Below are positions 1 to 5,921 of a stretch of 5,921 nt of DNA, one piece after another (within the stretch, counting starts at the first letter, position 1; every line of letters begins with the position of its first letter). Source of the stretch: Deltaproteobacteria bacterium (GTDB lineage Bacteria; Desulfobacterota_C; Deferrisomatia; Deferrisomatales; JACRMM01). Position numbers and translations under genes: made by a program. The notes under the pieces are model-generated. The model saw only the letters and a list, made by a program, of their open reading frames with translations, was not told where the DNA came from and made no database searches. The DNA lies in assembly GCA_016218905.1 (NCBI GenBank), contig JACRCS010000702.1:1-5921 (forward strand), read 5' to 3'.

Positions 1-922
1 AGCCGTTCCGGCTCAGGGGCTTGGCGGCGGCCAGGGCCGCCTCTGCCGCCTCGGAGGCGGCGCCCTCGTCGAGCGGCCGCCCGACGAGCGCCTTCTCCGC
101 CGCCTCGGCGCGGTAGGGTCCGGGCGCGACGGCACCGAGGACCAGCCGGGCGTCCGTGCAGCGCCCTTCCTTCACGGTGAGCACCGAGGCGACGCTCACG
201 ACGGCGAAGTCGATGGGCTTTCGGAGCGTGAACTTAAGGAAGGTCTGCTGCCCCGGCGCCGCGCGCGGCGGGATCTCGACCTCCCGGACCAGCTCGTCCG
301 GCTCGAGCGCGTTGCCGAGCGGGTGGTAGAAGTCCGCCACCGGGAGCGTCCGTTCGCCCCTCGGCCCGACGATGAGGAGCCGCGCGTCGAGCGCCGAGAG
401 CGCCACGGCCGTGTCCGACGGGCAGACGGCGAAGCACTTCCGTGCGTCCAGGAGCGCGTGGTACCGGTTGTCGCCCTTCACCGCGAGGCACGGCCCCTTG
501 CCCTTCCGCGCGCACTGCAACGCCCCGCCGACGCTGCTCGGGTAACGGTAGTACCAGCACCGAGTGTCCTGGCAGAGGTTTCCGCCGAGGGTTCCCATGT
601 TGCGGATCTGCGGGCTCGCGACCGAGCGCGCCGCCTCGGCGAGCACGGGGAACTCCCTCGCGACGTCCGGAGACGCCTGGAGCGCCGAGAGACGCGTGAG
701 CGCTCCGATCCGGAGCGCTCCGCCGACGAGCTCGATGGAGTCGAGGCCCGGGATCGTCTTGAGGTTCACGAGCGAAGCGGGATAGCGGGGAAGGACCTCG
801 TCCGCCAGGAGTCCGAGGAGATCGGTGCCTCCGGCGTTCAGCCGGGCCGTCCCCCTGGCCTTCCCGAGGAAGCCGATCGCCTCCTCGACGGAACGCGCGT
901 TGTAGTGGGCGAAGTCCCTCAT
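1..922 (-). CDS. Xanthine dehydrogenase family FAD-binding (medium) subunit with [4Fe-4S]-type cysteine insertion; 3' end cut by window edge
   Basis: FAD-binding subunit of a three-subunit molybdenum hydroxylase. It passes electrons between the [2Fe-2S] subunit and an external partner. 307 residues are visible and the C-terminus lies beyond the left edge; the family is usually about 290-330 residues, so little may be missing. Residues 28-39 (NAGGTDLL) and 108-117 (NMGTLGGNLC) are the two FAD-binding motifs. Between them and the next conserved block (PSDTAVAL, 168-175) lies an insertion with Cys122, Cys137, Cys145 and Cys163. This spacing resembles the extra [4Fe-4S] site of 4-hydroxybenzoyl-CoA reductase beta (HcrB) and PaoB/YagS proteins. 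Cys117 and Cys167 are additional. The ATG overlaps the large-subunit TGA (ATGA, bases 919-922), and GGAGG lies 7 bases upstream, inside the end of the preceding gene, so translation is probably coupled. The family is certain; the substrate is unknown. Confidence 0.93.
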   Translation of the reverse strand, partial: MRDFAHYNARSVEEAIGFLGKARGTARLNAGGTDLLGLLADEVLPRYPASLVNLKTIPGLDSIELVGGALRIGALTRLSALQASPDVAREFPVLAEAARSVASPQIRNMGTLGGNLCQDTRCWYYRYPSSVGGALQCARKGKGPCLAVKGDNRYHALLDARKCFAVCPSDTAVALSALDARLLIVGPRGERTLPVADFYHPLGNALEPDELVREVEIPPRAAPGQQTFLKFTLRKPIDFAVVSVASVLTVKEGRCTDARLVLGAVAPGPYRAEAAEKALVGRPLDEGAASEAAEAALAAAKPLSRNG

Positions 923-3222
923 CTCCGATCCTCCGCTCGGCGGGAAGCCTTCCCGCCTGTCATGCCGCCGTGCAGCGCCGCCAGCACCCGGTCCGGCGTC
1001 ACGGGATAACTCTCGAGCCACACGCCGAGCGCGTTCGAGGCGGCCATCAGCACCGCGGAGGGACCCGGCGAGGGGGCCACCTCGCCCACTCCGACCGCGT
1101 GGAAGCGGTGGGTGTCGATGGGCGTCTCGAGCACCACGTTCTCGATTGCCGGCAGCTCGGCCGACGTCCGCCACTTGTACTCGAGCAGGTTGGCGTTGAG
1201 GATGCGCCCGGTGGGCCGGTCCACGATCGTCTCCTCGAAGAGCGCGCTGTCGACGCCGGCGCTCCCTAGGCAGCCGTTCATCTGCCCCTGGAGCCCCCGC
1301 GGATCGATGACCTGGCCCGCGTCGGTCGCGTTCACGACCCGCAGGAGGTCCGTCTTTCCGGTCTCGGTGTCCACCTGGAGCTCGACGAAGCTCATCATGC
1401 AGTTCGAGAGCGTGTAGTCGGAGGCGAACCGGCCGTGCCCGATGAGGGTCCGCAGCTCGAGCGCCCTCTTCCACTCGAGCCGCCGTCCCGGGTCATCTCT
1501 CACCCAGAGGACTCCGTCCAGCGTCTCGAGCTCGTCGGCGCCCGCGGCGCCGAGCAAGGGCGCCGCGAGTTCGAAGAGCTTCCGCTTCGCGTCCTCGGCC
1601 GCGCGAATGACGGCGCTCAGGATCGCGTACGTCCCCCGGGAGCCCGCCGGGCCCCACTCGACCGGGGTCATCAAGGTATCTCCCGGGGTGATGGAGACTG
1701 ACTCCAGTGGCAGCCGAAGGACCTCGGCGACCACCTTCACGGCGTTGCTCCTCTGGCCGGTGCCGTGCTCGGCGAGGCACGAGTGGACCATCACCCGGCC
1801 GTCGCCGTCGAGGCGGACGTACGCCTCCGAGATGTCCTCTCCCACGTCAGCGTTCCCGTGGACGCCGACTCCCACGCCGACCCGCTTCGCCCCGCGGACG
1901 GAAGTGGGTTCCAGCCACCCCTTCCACTTCTCCTTCCAGCCGAAAGCGGCGGCGCCCCGGTCCATGGCGGGCGAGTAGTCGATGCCCCGGTAGTCGTACC
2001 ACTGGGCGTCGCGCCAGAAGTAGCCGTCCCCCGGCTTGACGAAGTTCTTCTTGAGCACCTCGAAGGGATCCAGGGAGAGCCGCTCCATGGCCCGGCTGAG
2101 GAGCGGAAAGAGCGCGCACTTGAGCTCCTGACCGCCGAAGCCGCGGACGATGCCGGAGGCGCTCCGGTTCGTGCAGACGATCTTCGGCTTCACGTTCCAG
2201 TTTTTGCACCGCACAGCCACCATGGCCTCGCCGCACCCGACGGCCACCTGGGCCTGGGTGGTCATGGAGTAGTACCCGGTGCCGAGGAGCCAGGAGCCTT
2301 CGATCGCCGTCACGGTGCCGTCCCGCTTCATCCCGACCTTCGCCTCGAGCCGGGTCGCGGGCCGGAGGACGAAGGAGGCGAGGTGCTCCTCCTTCGAGAA
2401 GACCACCTTCACGGGGCGCCCGGCCGCGAGGCTCAGGGCCGCCGCGTAGCACTGGACCTGCCACGACATGATCTTCGACCCGAAGCTCCCGCCGCACGCG
2501 CCGCCGATCACCCTCACCTGGACCTTCTCGCGGAAGATGGAGGAGAGGATCTGCTTGTTGAGCCAGACCGCCTGGTTGGAGACCCACACGGTGACACTCT
2601 CCGGCCCGTCCCACCGTACGACGGCGCCGGGGGGCTCCATGGGGAGCGGGTTCGGGATGTTGTCGTAGCTGCACCGGCCCTCGACGATCGCGTCCGCCTC
2701 GGCGAAGCCCGCGGTGCAGTCCCCCACCACGATCTCCGTCGCGCAGGTGGGGCCGAGGACGGGTTCGCCCAGCGGAAGGAGGTTCCCGGGGAGCGCGTCG
2801 TAGAGCTGCGGCGCGCCGGGCTTCATCGCCTCGTAGTCGTCGAAGACGGCCGGGAGCTCCTCGTACTCCACTTCGATCAGTTTCGTCGCCCGCTCCGCGA
2901 GCTCCGCGGTCTCGGCCGCCACGAGAGCCACGGCGTCGCCCACGTACCGGACCCGCTGGTCGAGGAGGCGGATGGGAGGGTTCCCCAACCGCCAGGGAGG
3001 CGCGTCCTCCCAGGTGACGATCGCCCGCACCCCCTCCAGCGCCGCGGCCTTTCGCGTGTCGATCTTCGCCACGACGGCGTGCGCGTGGGGGCTCCTCTGG
3101 ACCTTTCCGTGGAGCAGGTCGTGAAACCGGAGGTCGTCGAGGAAGTGCGAGGCGCCGGTGACGACCGCCGCGGCGTCTCGTCTCGGCACTATCCGTCCGA
3201 TGTACCGATACTCCTCCCCCAT
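919..3222 (-). CDS. Xanthine dehydrogenase family molybdopterin-binding (large, catalytic) subunit
   Basis: Catalytic subunit, 767 residues, close to the ~770 of 4-hydroxybenzoyl-CoA reductase alpha and other stand-alone large subunits. The N-terminal aldehyde oxidase a/b hammerhead domain covers roughly residues 14-125; the molybdenum-cofactor domains follow from about 150. Visible active-site elements are Gln217 (VSNQAVW), the loop GGACGGSFGSK at 240-250, Glu278, VRGFGGQE at 359-366 with Arg360, GTGQ at 487-490, GSRGTYA at 527-533, DAGQVIDPRGLQGQ at 634-647, and GVGE at 711-714. Glu714 is the expected catalytic base equivalent to Glu1261 of bovine xanthine oxidase. The loop at 240-250 departs from the usual GGGFGGK. 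The AYRCSFR loop of copper CO dehydrogenase is absent, so this is not a CoxL-type CO dehydrogenase. No signal peptide is seen, so it is presumably cytoplasmic. The gene starts 4 bases after the small-subunit stop, with AGGAG 11 bases upstream. The substrate cannot be assigned. Confidence 0.96.
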   Translation of the reverse strand: MGEEYRYIGRIVPRRDAAAVVTGASHFLDDLRFHDLLHGKVQRSPHAHAVVAKIDTRKAAALEGVRAIVTWEDAPPWRLGNPPIRLLDQRVRYVGDAVALVAAETAELAERATKLIEVEYEELPAVFDDYEAMKPGAPQLYDALPGNLLPLGEPVLGPTCATEIVVGDCTAGFAEADAIVEGRCSYDNIPNPLPMEPPGAVVRWDGPESVTVWVSNQAVWLNKQILSSIFREKVQVRVIGGACGGSFGSKIMSWQVQCYAAALSLAAGRPVKVVFSKEEHLASFVLRPATRLEAKVGMKRDGTVTAIEGSWLLGTGYYSMTTQAQVAVGCGEAMVAVRCKNWNVKPKIVCTNRSASGIVRGFGGQELKCALFPLLSRAMERLSLDPFEVLKKNFVKPGDGYFWRDAQWYDYRGIDYSPAMDRGAAAFGWKEKWKGWLEPTSVRGAKRVGVGVGVHGNADVGEDISEAYVRLDGDGRVMVHSCLAEHGTGQRSNAVKVVAEVLRLPLESVSITPGDTLMTPVEWGPAGSRGTYAILSAVIRAAEDAKRKLFELAAPLLGAAGADELETLDGVLWVRDDPGRRLEWKRALELRTLIGHGRFASDYTLSNCMMSFVELQVDTETGKTDLLRVVNATDAGQVIDPRGLQGQMNGCLGSAGVDSALFEETIVDRPTGRILNANLLEYKWRTSAELPAIENVVLETPIDTHRFHAVGVGEVAPSPGPSAVLMAASNALGVWLESYPVTPDRVLAALHGGMTGGKASRRAEDRR
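930..934 (-). promoter_or_regulatory. Ribosome binding site GGAGG of the FAD subunit, inside the large-subunit gene
   Basis: GGAGG lies 7 bases before the ATG at 922, within the last codons of the large-subunit gene (the codons for its terminal AEDRR). With the ATGA stop/start overlap this points to coupled translation, which would help keep the two subunits in balance. Confidence 0.7.
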
Positions 3223-3226
3223 GGCC

Positions 3227-3751
3227 TCACCCTCTCCTGTCGGAGGCGGCCAGCACCGCCTCGACGACCTGGTAGTGGCTGATGCAGCGGCAGAAGTTCC
3301 CGGAGAGCGCCTCCTTCACCTCCTCTTCTGACGGCGACGGGTTCTCGATCAGAAGCGCCTTGGCGCTCATGATCATGCCGGGGGTGCAGAAGCCGCACTG
3401 GAAGGCGGTGTGGTCGATGAAGGCCTGCTGGAGGGGGTCCAGGGCACCCGTCTCCGGATCCCGGAGCCCCTCGATCGTCGTGATCTTCGCGCCCTCGCAC
3501 TCCACCGTCAGGGTCATGCACGAGAGGACCGCTCTGCCGTCCAGGAGGACCGTGCAGCCCCCGCAGGCGCCCTTCTCGCAAGAGAGCTTCGTGCCGGTCA
3601 GGCCGAGGGTCTCCCGGAGCGTGAAGGAGAGCGTGTCCGAGCGCCGGACCCTCCCGGGTCCGGAACCGATCTCCAGGGCGTGACGCCGCCCGTTGACGTC
3701 CAGGGTCAGGCCTTCGTCCGCCCCGGGGGAGCGGGTTCTCGTCTTCTTCAT
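3227..3751 (-). CDS. Xanthine dehydrogenase family [2Fe-2S] (small) subunit
   Basis: Electron-transfer subunit of 174 residues carrying two [2Fe-2S] clusters between the molybdenum site and the FAD subunit. The N-terminal plant-ferredoxin-like domain has Cys58, Cys63, Cys66 and Cys78 (CEKGACGGC plus LSC). The C-terminal helical domain has Cys119 and Cys122 (CGFCTPGM) with Cys154 and Cys156 (CRC). All eight ligands are present. Compared with typical ~155-165 residue relatives, there are extra residues at the N-terminus and around 29-40 (GSGPGRVRRSDT). The second CRC motif is followed by ISHYQ rather than the common TGY. The ATG overlaps the TGA of the SDR gene (ATGA, bases 3748-3751), with GGAGG 4 bases upstream. 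The order small-large-medium, as I recall it, is also that of hbaBCD for 4-hydroxybenzoyl-CoA reductase in Rhodopseudomonas; order alone does not fix the substrate. Confidence 0.96.
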   Translation of the reverse strand: MKKTRTRSPGADEGLTLDVNGRRHALEIGSGPGRVRRSDTLSFTLRETLGLTGTKLSCEKGACGGCTVLLDGRAVLSCMTLTVECEGAKITTIEGLRDPETGALDPLQQAFIDHTAFQCGFCTPGMIMSAKALLIENPSPSEEEVKEALSGNFCRCISHYQVVEAVLAASDRRG

Positions 3752-4581
3752 CTCGCCTCCCTCAGGGACTCGAAGTAGCCCTGGATGTCGAACGTTCCCC
3801 CCCGGGAAAGGAGCGGGAGCCCGCCTCCGACGTTGAGGACTCCGCCCGTCATGTAGTTCGAGAGGTCCGAGGCGAGGAAGAGGGCCGGCCCGGCGATGTC
3901 GTCCGCCGTCCCCATACGTTCCATGGGCACCTCCTTCTTGGCCATCGCCTGGAAGAAGGCGTCCCGCTCCGGTCCCGGGGGCATCAGGTTGTCCCAGAAG
4001 GTGGTCTGGATGGGGCCGGGGACGATGGTGTTCACGTGGATGTTCCTGGGCGCGAGCTCGAAGGCGAGGTTGAGCGCGAGCCCCATCACCCCGGCCTTGG
4101 CCGCGTGGTAATGGAGCACGGAGACGGATGGGTTGATGGCGCCCATGGAGGAGATGAAGATGATCTTTCCCTGCTGCTGCCGCTTCATGTGCGGCAGGAC
4201 CGCCATCGTCACGAGGAACGACCCCTTGAGGTTCAGGTTGATGACCCGGTCCCAGTCCCCCTCGGTGATCGAGTCGGAGCTGCCGTTGCCCTCCATGCCG
4301 GCCACCCCGCCGGCCGCGTTGACCAGGACGTCGATCCGGCCGAAGCGCTCCGCCGCGCGCTCCACCGCCGCGTTCACCTCGGCGCTCCGGGAGATGTCCG
4401 CCTGTAGCGCGATCGCTTGCGCCCCGGCGGCGACGATCTCGTCCGCCGTCTGCCGCGCGCGCTCCAGGCGCAGGTCGGCGAGGGCGACGGAGCAGCCCTG
4501 TTCCGCAAACTTGAGCGCGATGGCCCGCCCCATGCCCTGGGCCCCGCCGGTAATGAAAGCCACTCTACCCTTCAAAAGCAT
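3748..4581 (-). CDS. Classical short-chain dehydrogenase/reductase (SDR), NAD-type
   Basis: Oxidoreductase of 277 residues with a Rossmann fold, expected to interconvert an alcohol and a ketone with NAD(H). The cofactor motif TGGAQGMG is at 11-18. Asp36 at the end of the second beta strand (ALADLR) favours NAD over NADP. NAAG is at 88-91. The catalytic tetrad reads Asn117, Ser145, Tyr158 and Lys162 (YHAAK), all intact. VPGP at 187-190 is the usual post-catalytic loop. The C-terminus runs about 20 residues past the GGG turn (SRGGTFDIQGYF), slightly longer than FabG-like proteins. AGGAG lies 7 bases before the ATG. Its stop overlaps the molybdenum-enzyme small-subunit start, so it is translated together with that enzyme. 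This suggests, as inference, that it acts on a substrate or product of the hydroxylase. FabG-like or 3-hydroxyacyl-CoA activity cannot be excluded. Confidence 0.93.
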   Translation of the reverse strand: MLLKGRVAFITGGAQGMGRAIALKFAEQGCSVALADLRLERARQTADEIVAAGAQAIALQADISRSAEVNAAVERAAERFGRIDVLVNAAGGVAGMEGNGSSDSITEGDWDRVINLNLKGSFLVTMAVLPHMKRQQQGKIIFISSMGAINPSVSVLHYHAAKAGVMGLALNLAFELAPRNIHVNTIVPGPIQTTFWDNLMPPGPERDAFFQAMAKKEVPMERMGTADDIAGPALFLASDLSNYMTGGVLNVGGGLPLLSRGGTFDIQGYFESLREAR

Positions 4582-4601
4582 GACCCGTCTCCTCTTGCCG
4601 G

Positions 4602-4655
4602 GGGGCTTGCCCCGCCAAATCGGTGGGAGAACCCCGCCACGCGGGAACCTCCCGC
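4602..4655. repeat. GC-rich inverted repeats filling the spacer between the CCG-protein and SDR genes
   Basis: The only real intergenic stretch in the window (4582-4656, 75 bases) holds three adjacent palindromes. Bases 4641-4655 form a perfect 6-bp stem (GCGGGA/TCCCGC) with a 3-base loop, directly after the CCG-protein stop codon. Bases 4622-4638 form an imperfect stem (GGTGGG against CCCGCC with one mismatch). Bases 4602-4613 read GGGG-CTTG-CCCC. None is followed by a T-run on the minus strand, so they do not look like an intrinsic terminator. They could be a REP-like palindromic element, an mRNA-stabilising or processing structure, or part of a weak attenuator. Which one cannot be told from one copy. 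Confidence 0.55.
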
Positions 4656-4656
4656 C

Positions 4657-5892
4657 CTACTTCTCCAACTCCGGAATTCCCGCGTCGGCATCGGGTTCGA
4701 CGCCGAGCGCCCGGGCCGCGAAGACGGAGAGATCGACCACCTCCACGTCCAGCCCTTCTCTCCTCGCGCCCCGGCTCAGCGTGGAAGCGCACGTGGTGCA
4801 GGCGGTGACCACCGTCCCGGCCGCCTCCCTGCCTTCGGCGAGCCTCTCCCTCGTCACCGCCTCCCCGAACTCCGGGTAGCAGGCCGACGAGATCTTCGCC
4901 CCCGAGCCGCAGCAGTAGGACCAGCGGCGGTTTCGCTCCATCTCCACGAGGCGCGTCCCCGGGACGGCCGCGATCACCTCCCGGGGCGCGTCGTAGACCT
5001 TCCCGTGCCGGCCGAGGAAGCAGGGGTCGTGGTACGTCACGGGCCCCTCCACCTCCCGGCTGAACGCCACCTTCTTCTCCCGGAGGAGGTTGGCAAGGAG
5101 CTCCGAGAAGTGGACCACCTGGAAGGGGAGCTGCCCCGCGATCAGGGGGTAGTCGACCTTGAGCGCGCGGTAGCAGTGGGCGCAGGAGACGATCACCCGG
5201 CGGGCGCCCGCCTTCGCCAGAGCCTCGACGTTTCGCAGGGCCTGCTCCTCCAGCAGTGCTTCCGTCCCGTCGTAGCCCGGAATGAAACCGCAGCACCGCT
5301 CCGCGTCTCCCAGGCAGGCCACCTCGACGCCGGCGAGCTCGAGGACGCCGGCGACGGCGCCGACGATCCGGGGCTGGGAGAAGCGGACCTCGCAGCCGGC
5401 GAAGAAGACGTCCTCGCCGCAGGTGGGGAGCCCCTCCACCGCGGTCGAGCGCGTCGCGCCGAAGACGTTGCCGTAGCGGCGGATCCGCTCGTGGGTCTTT
5501 CGCAGCCGCTCGGGGAGCTCGGCGCCGCGGCGGACGAGCTCGTGCCGCAGCGCCCAGAGGGCGGTGAGCGGGTCCACCGCCTTGCAGATGTCGGAGCAGC
5601 CGCCGCAGCTCGTGCAGGTGTAGACGATCTTCAGGAGATCTTCGGTGAGCGGGAAGTCCGGGTCGTCGAAGACGAGCGACGCCAGCACACCCCTTCCCTG
5701 GGCGTTGTACGCCCGGAAGTTGAAGTGCTCGAAGGAGGGGCACCTCCGGTGCGGTGACGACCACTCCGGCGGCGGGAGCTCGCGCCAGTTGTGGGGGATG
5801 ATGGGGCCGCGGCCGTTGCAGGCGCCGCAGTGCTGGCAGAGCGTCCAGCTCTCCTGGAAGTCGCGCAGAGTCCTCGTTCGGAGCGTCTCCAC
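4657..5892 (-). CDS. Iron-sulfur protein with two [4Fe-4S] ferredoxin motifs and two CCG domains (GlcF/LutA/HdrD type)
   Basis: Soluble electron-transfer or reductase subunit of 411 residues. The N-terminal ferredoxin region has Cys19, Cys22, Cys25 (CQHCGAC) with Cys51-Pro as likely fourth ligand, then Cys93, Cys96, Cys99 and Cys103 (CTSCGGCSDIC), giving two probable [4Fe-4S] clusters. Two CCG (DUF224) domains follow. The first has Cys167, Cys200-Cys201-Gly and Cys237/Cys240. The second has Cys291 (HDPC), Cys327-Cys328-Gly and Cys365/Cys368. Both have the complete five-cysteine pattern, which binds noncubane [4Fe-4S] clusters in HdrB. Relatives include glycolate oxidase GlcF, LutA, HdrD and BamD-like proteins. 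No membrane segment is seen. The start is GTG, chosen because GGAGGT lies 5 bases upstream and an upstream stop ends 1 base before it. Its place in the operon suggests a redox partner for the molybdenum enzyme or for an upstream flavoprotein; that is inference. Confidence 0.93.
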   Translation of the reverse strand: METLRTRTLRDFQESWTLCQHCGACNGRGPIIPHNWRELPPPEWSSPHRRCPSFEHFNFRAYNAQGRGVLASLVFDDPDFPLTEDLLKIVYTCTSCGGCSDICKAVDPLTALWALRHELVRRGAELPERLRKTHERIRRYGNVFGATRSTAVEGLPTCGEDVFFAGCEVRFSQPRIVGAVAGVLELAGVEVACLGDAERCCGFIPGYDGTEALLEEQALRNVEALAKAGARRVIVSCAHCYRALKVDYPLIAGQLPFQVVHFSELLANLLREKKVAFSREVEGPVTYHDPCFLGRHGKVYDAPREVIAAVPGTRLVEMERNRRWSYCCGSGAKISSACYPEFGEAVTRERLAEGREAAGTVVTACTTCASTLSRGARREGLDVEVVDLSVFAARALGVEPDADAGIPELEK

Positions 5893-5893
5893 G

Positions 5894-5921
5894 TCACACC
5901 TCCCCGAGCTCGAAGGTGCCG
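5894..5921 (-). CDS. Possible 3' end of an upstream gene (8 codons plus stop)
   Basis: On the minus strand the last 28 bases read in one frame as GTFELGEV followed by TGA, ending one base before the GTG start of the iron-sulfur protein. The residues look like an ordinary protein C-terminus, and the spacing matches the tight packing of the rest of the operon. The ribosome binding site of the next gene would lie within these final codons. The fragment is too short to identify. A flavoprotein partner of the CCG protein would be one natural candidate, but nothing visible shows it. Confidence 0.4.
5898..5903 (-). promoter_or_regulatory. Ribosome binding site GGAGGT that decides the GTG start of the CCG protein
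   Basis: The minus strand reads GGAGGT, then five bases, then GTG at 5892. This is a near-perfect Shine-Dalgarno sequence at good spacing. No ATG is available near the N-terminus before the first cluster cysteines (residues 19-25), so GTG is the best start. A second GTG at 5897 is in another frame and only 0 bases from the site. Confidence 0.75.

Noticed and set aside
323..1009. 228-codon plus-strand frame across the FAD subunit
   Set aside because: Antisense to a frame containing both FAD motifs and the cysteine insertion; no motif of its own.
919..3222. Aerobic CO dehydrogenase large subunit (CoxL)
   Set aside because: The AYRCSFR active-site loop is absent, and the corresponding region reads NRSASGIVRGFG.
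1765..3282. 505-codon open frame on the plus strand opposite the large-subunit gene
   Set aside because: Its translation is low-complexity (rich in R, G, P, H, D, E) with no recognisable motifs. It mirrors a gene with clear catalytic motifs and is a typical antisense artefact of high-GC DNA.
1..3751. Firm assignment as 4-hydroxybenzoyl-CoA reductase
   Set aside because: Subunit sizes, gene order and the cysteine insertion fit, but other members share these features, the molybdopterin loop is divergent, and no CoA ligase or benzoyl-CoA pathway gene is visible.
4641..4655. Rho-independent terminator after the CCG-protein gene
   Set aside because: The 6-bp GC stem is followed by G-rich sequence and not by a T-run on the minus strand.
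4417..5757. 446-codon open frame on the plus strand opposite the CCG-protein gene
   Set aside because: Same pattern: compositionally biased translation with no motif, lying antisense to a gene with two complete CCG domains and ferredoxin motifs.
4565..5764. 399-codon minus-strand frame overlapping the CCG-protein gene
   Set aside because: Arg/Gly/Pro-rich shadow in another frame; the frame with the ordered cysteine motifs is the real one.

Overview
The window is a compact, GC-rich block (strong G/C preference at third codon positions) in which every supported gene lies on the minus strand, so transcription runs from high to low coordinates. It looks like the middle of a catabolic or redox operon of a high-GC bacterium. 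I cannot name the taxon from the sequence; lineages such as Rokubacteria/Methylomirabilota, Desulfobacterota or Betaproteobacteria would fit in style, but that is only a guess.

In transcription order: (1) the probable last codons of an upstream gene at the right edge; (2) a soluble iron-sulfur protein with two N-terminal [4Fe-4S] motifs and two CCG domains (GlcF/LutA/HdrD type), starting at GTG; (3) a 75-base spacer made largely of GC-rich inverted repeats; (4) a classical NAD-type short-chain dehydrogenase/reductase; (5) to (7) the three subunits of a xanthine-oxidase-family molybdenum hydroxylase in the order small [2Fe-2S] subunit, large molybdopterin subunit, medium FAD subunit. The last gene runs off the left edge.

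The genes are tightly packed. The SDR stop overlaps the small-subunit start (ATGA), the small and large genes are 4 bases apart, and the large-subunit stop overlaps the medium-subunit start (ATGA). This implies co-transcription and translational coupling from the SDR through the three hydroxylase subunits. The medium subunit carries a cysteine-rich insertion like those that bind an extra [4Fe-4S] cluster in 4-hydroxybenzoyl-CoA reductase (HcrB) and PaoB/YagS-type proteins.

My reading, as inference, is a pathway module. The molybdenum enzyme hydroxylates (or reductively dehydroxylates) an aromatic, heterocyclic or CoA-bound substrate. The SDR oxidises or reduces a hydroxyl/carbonyl intermediate. 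The CCG protein passes electrons between the molybdenum enzyme and another redox partner. The substrate cannot be read from the sequence. I see no RNA gene, CRISPR array, insertion sequence, convincing promoter or rho-independent terminator.
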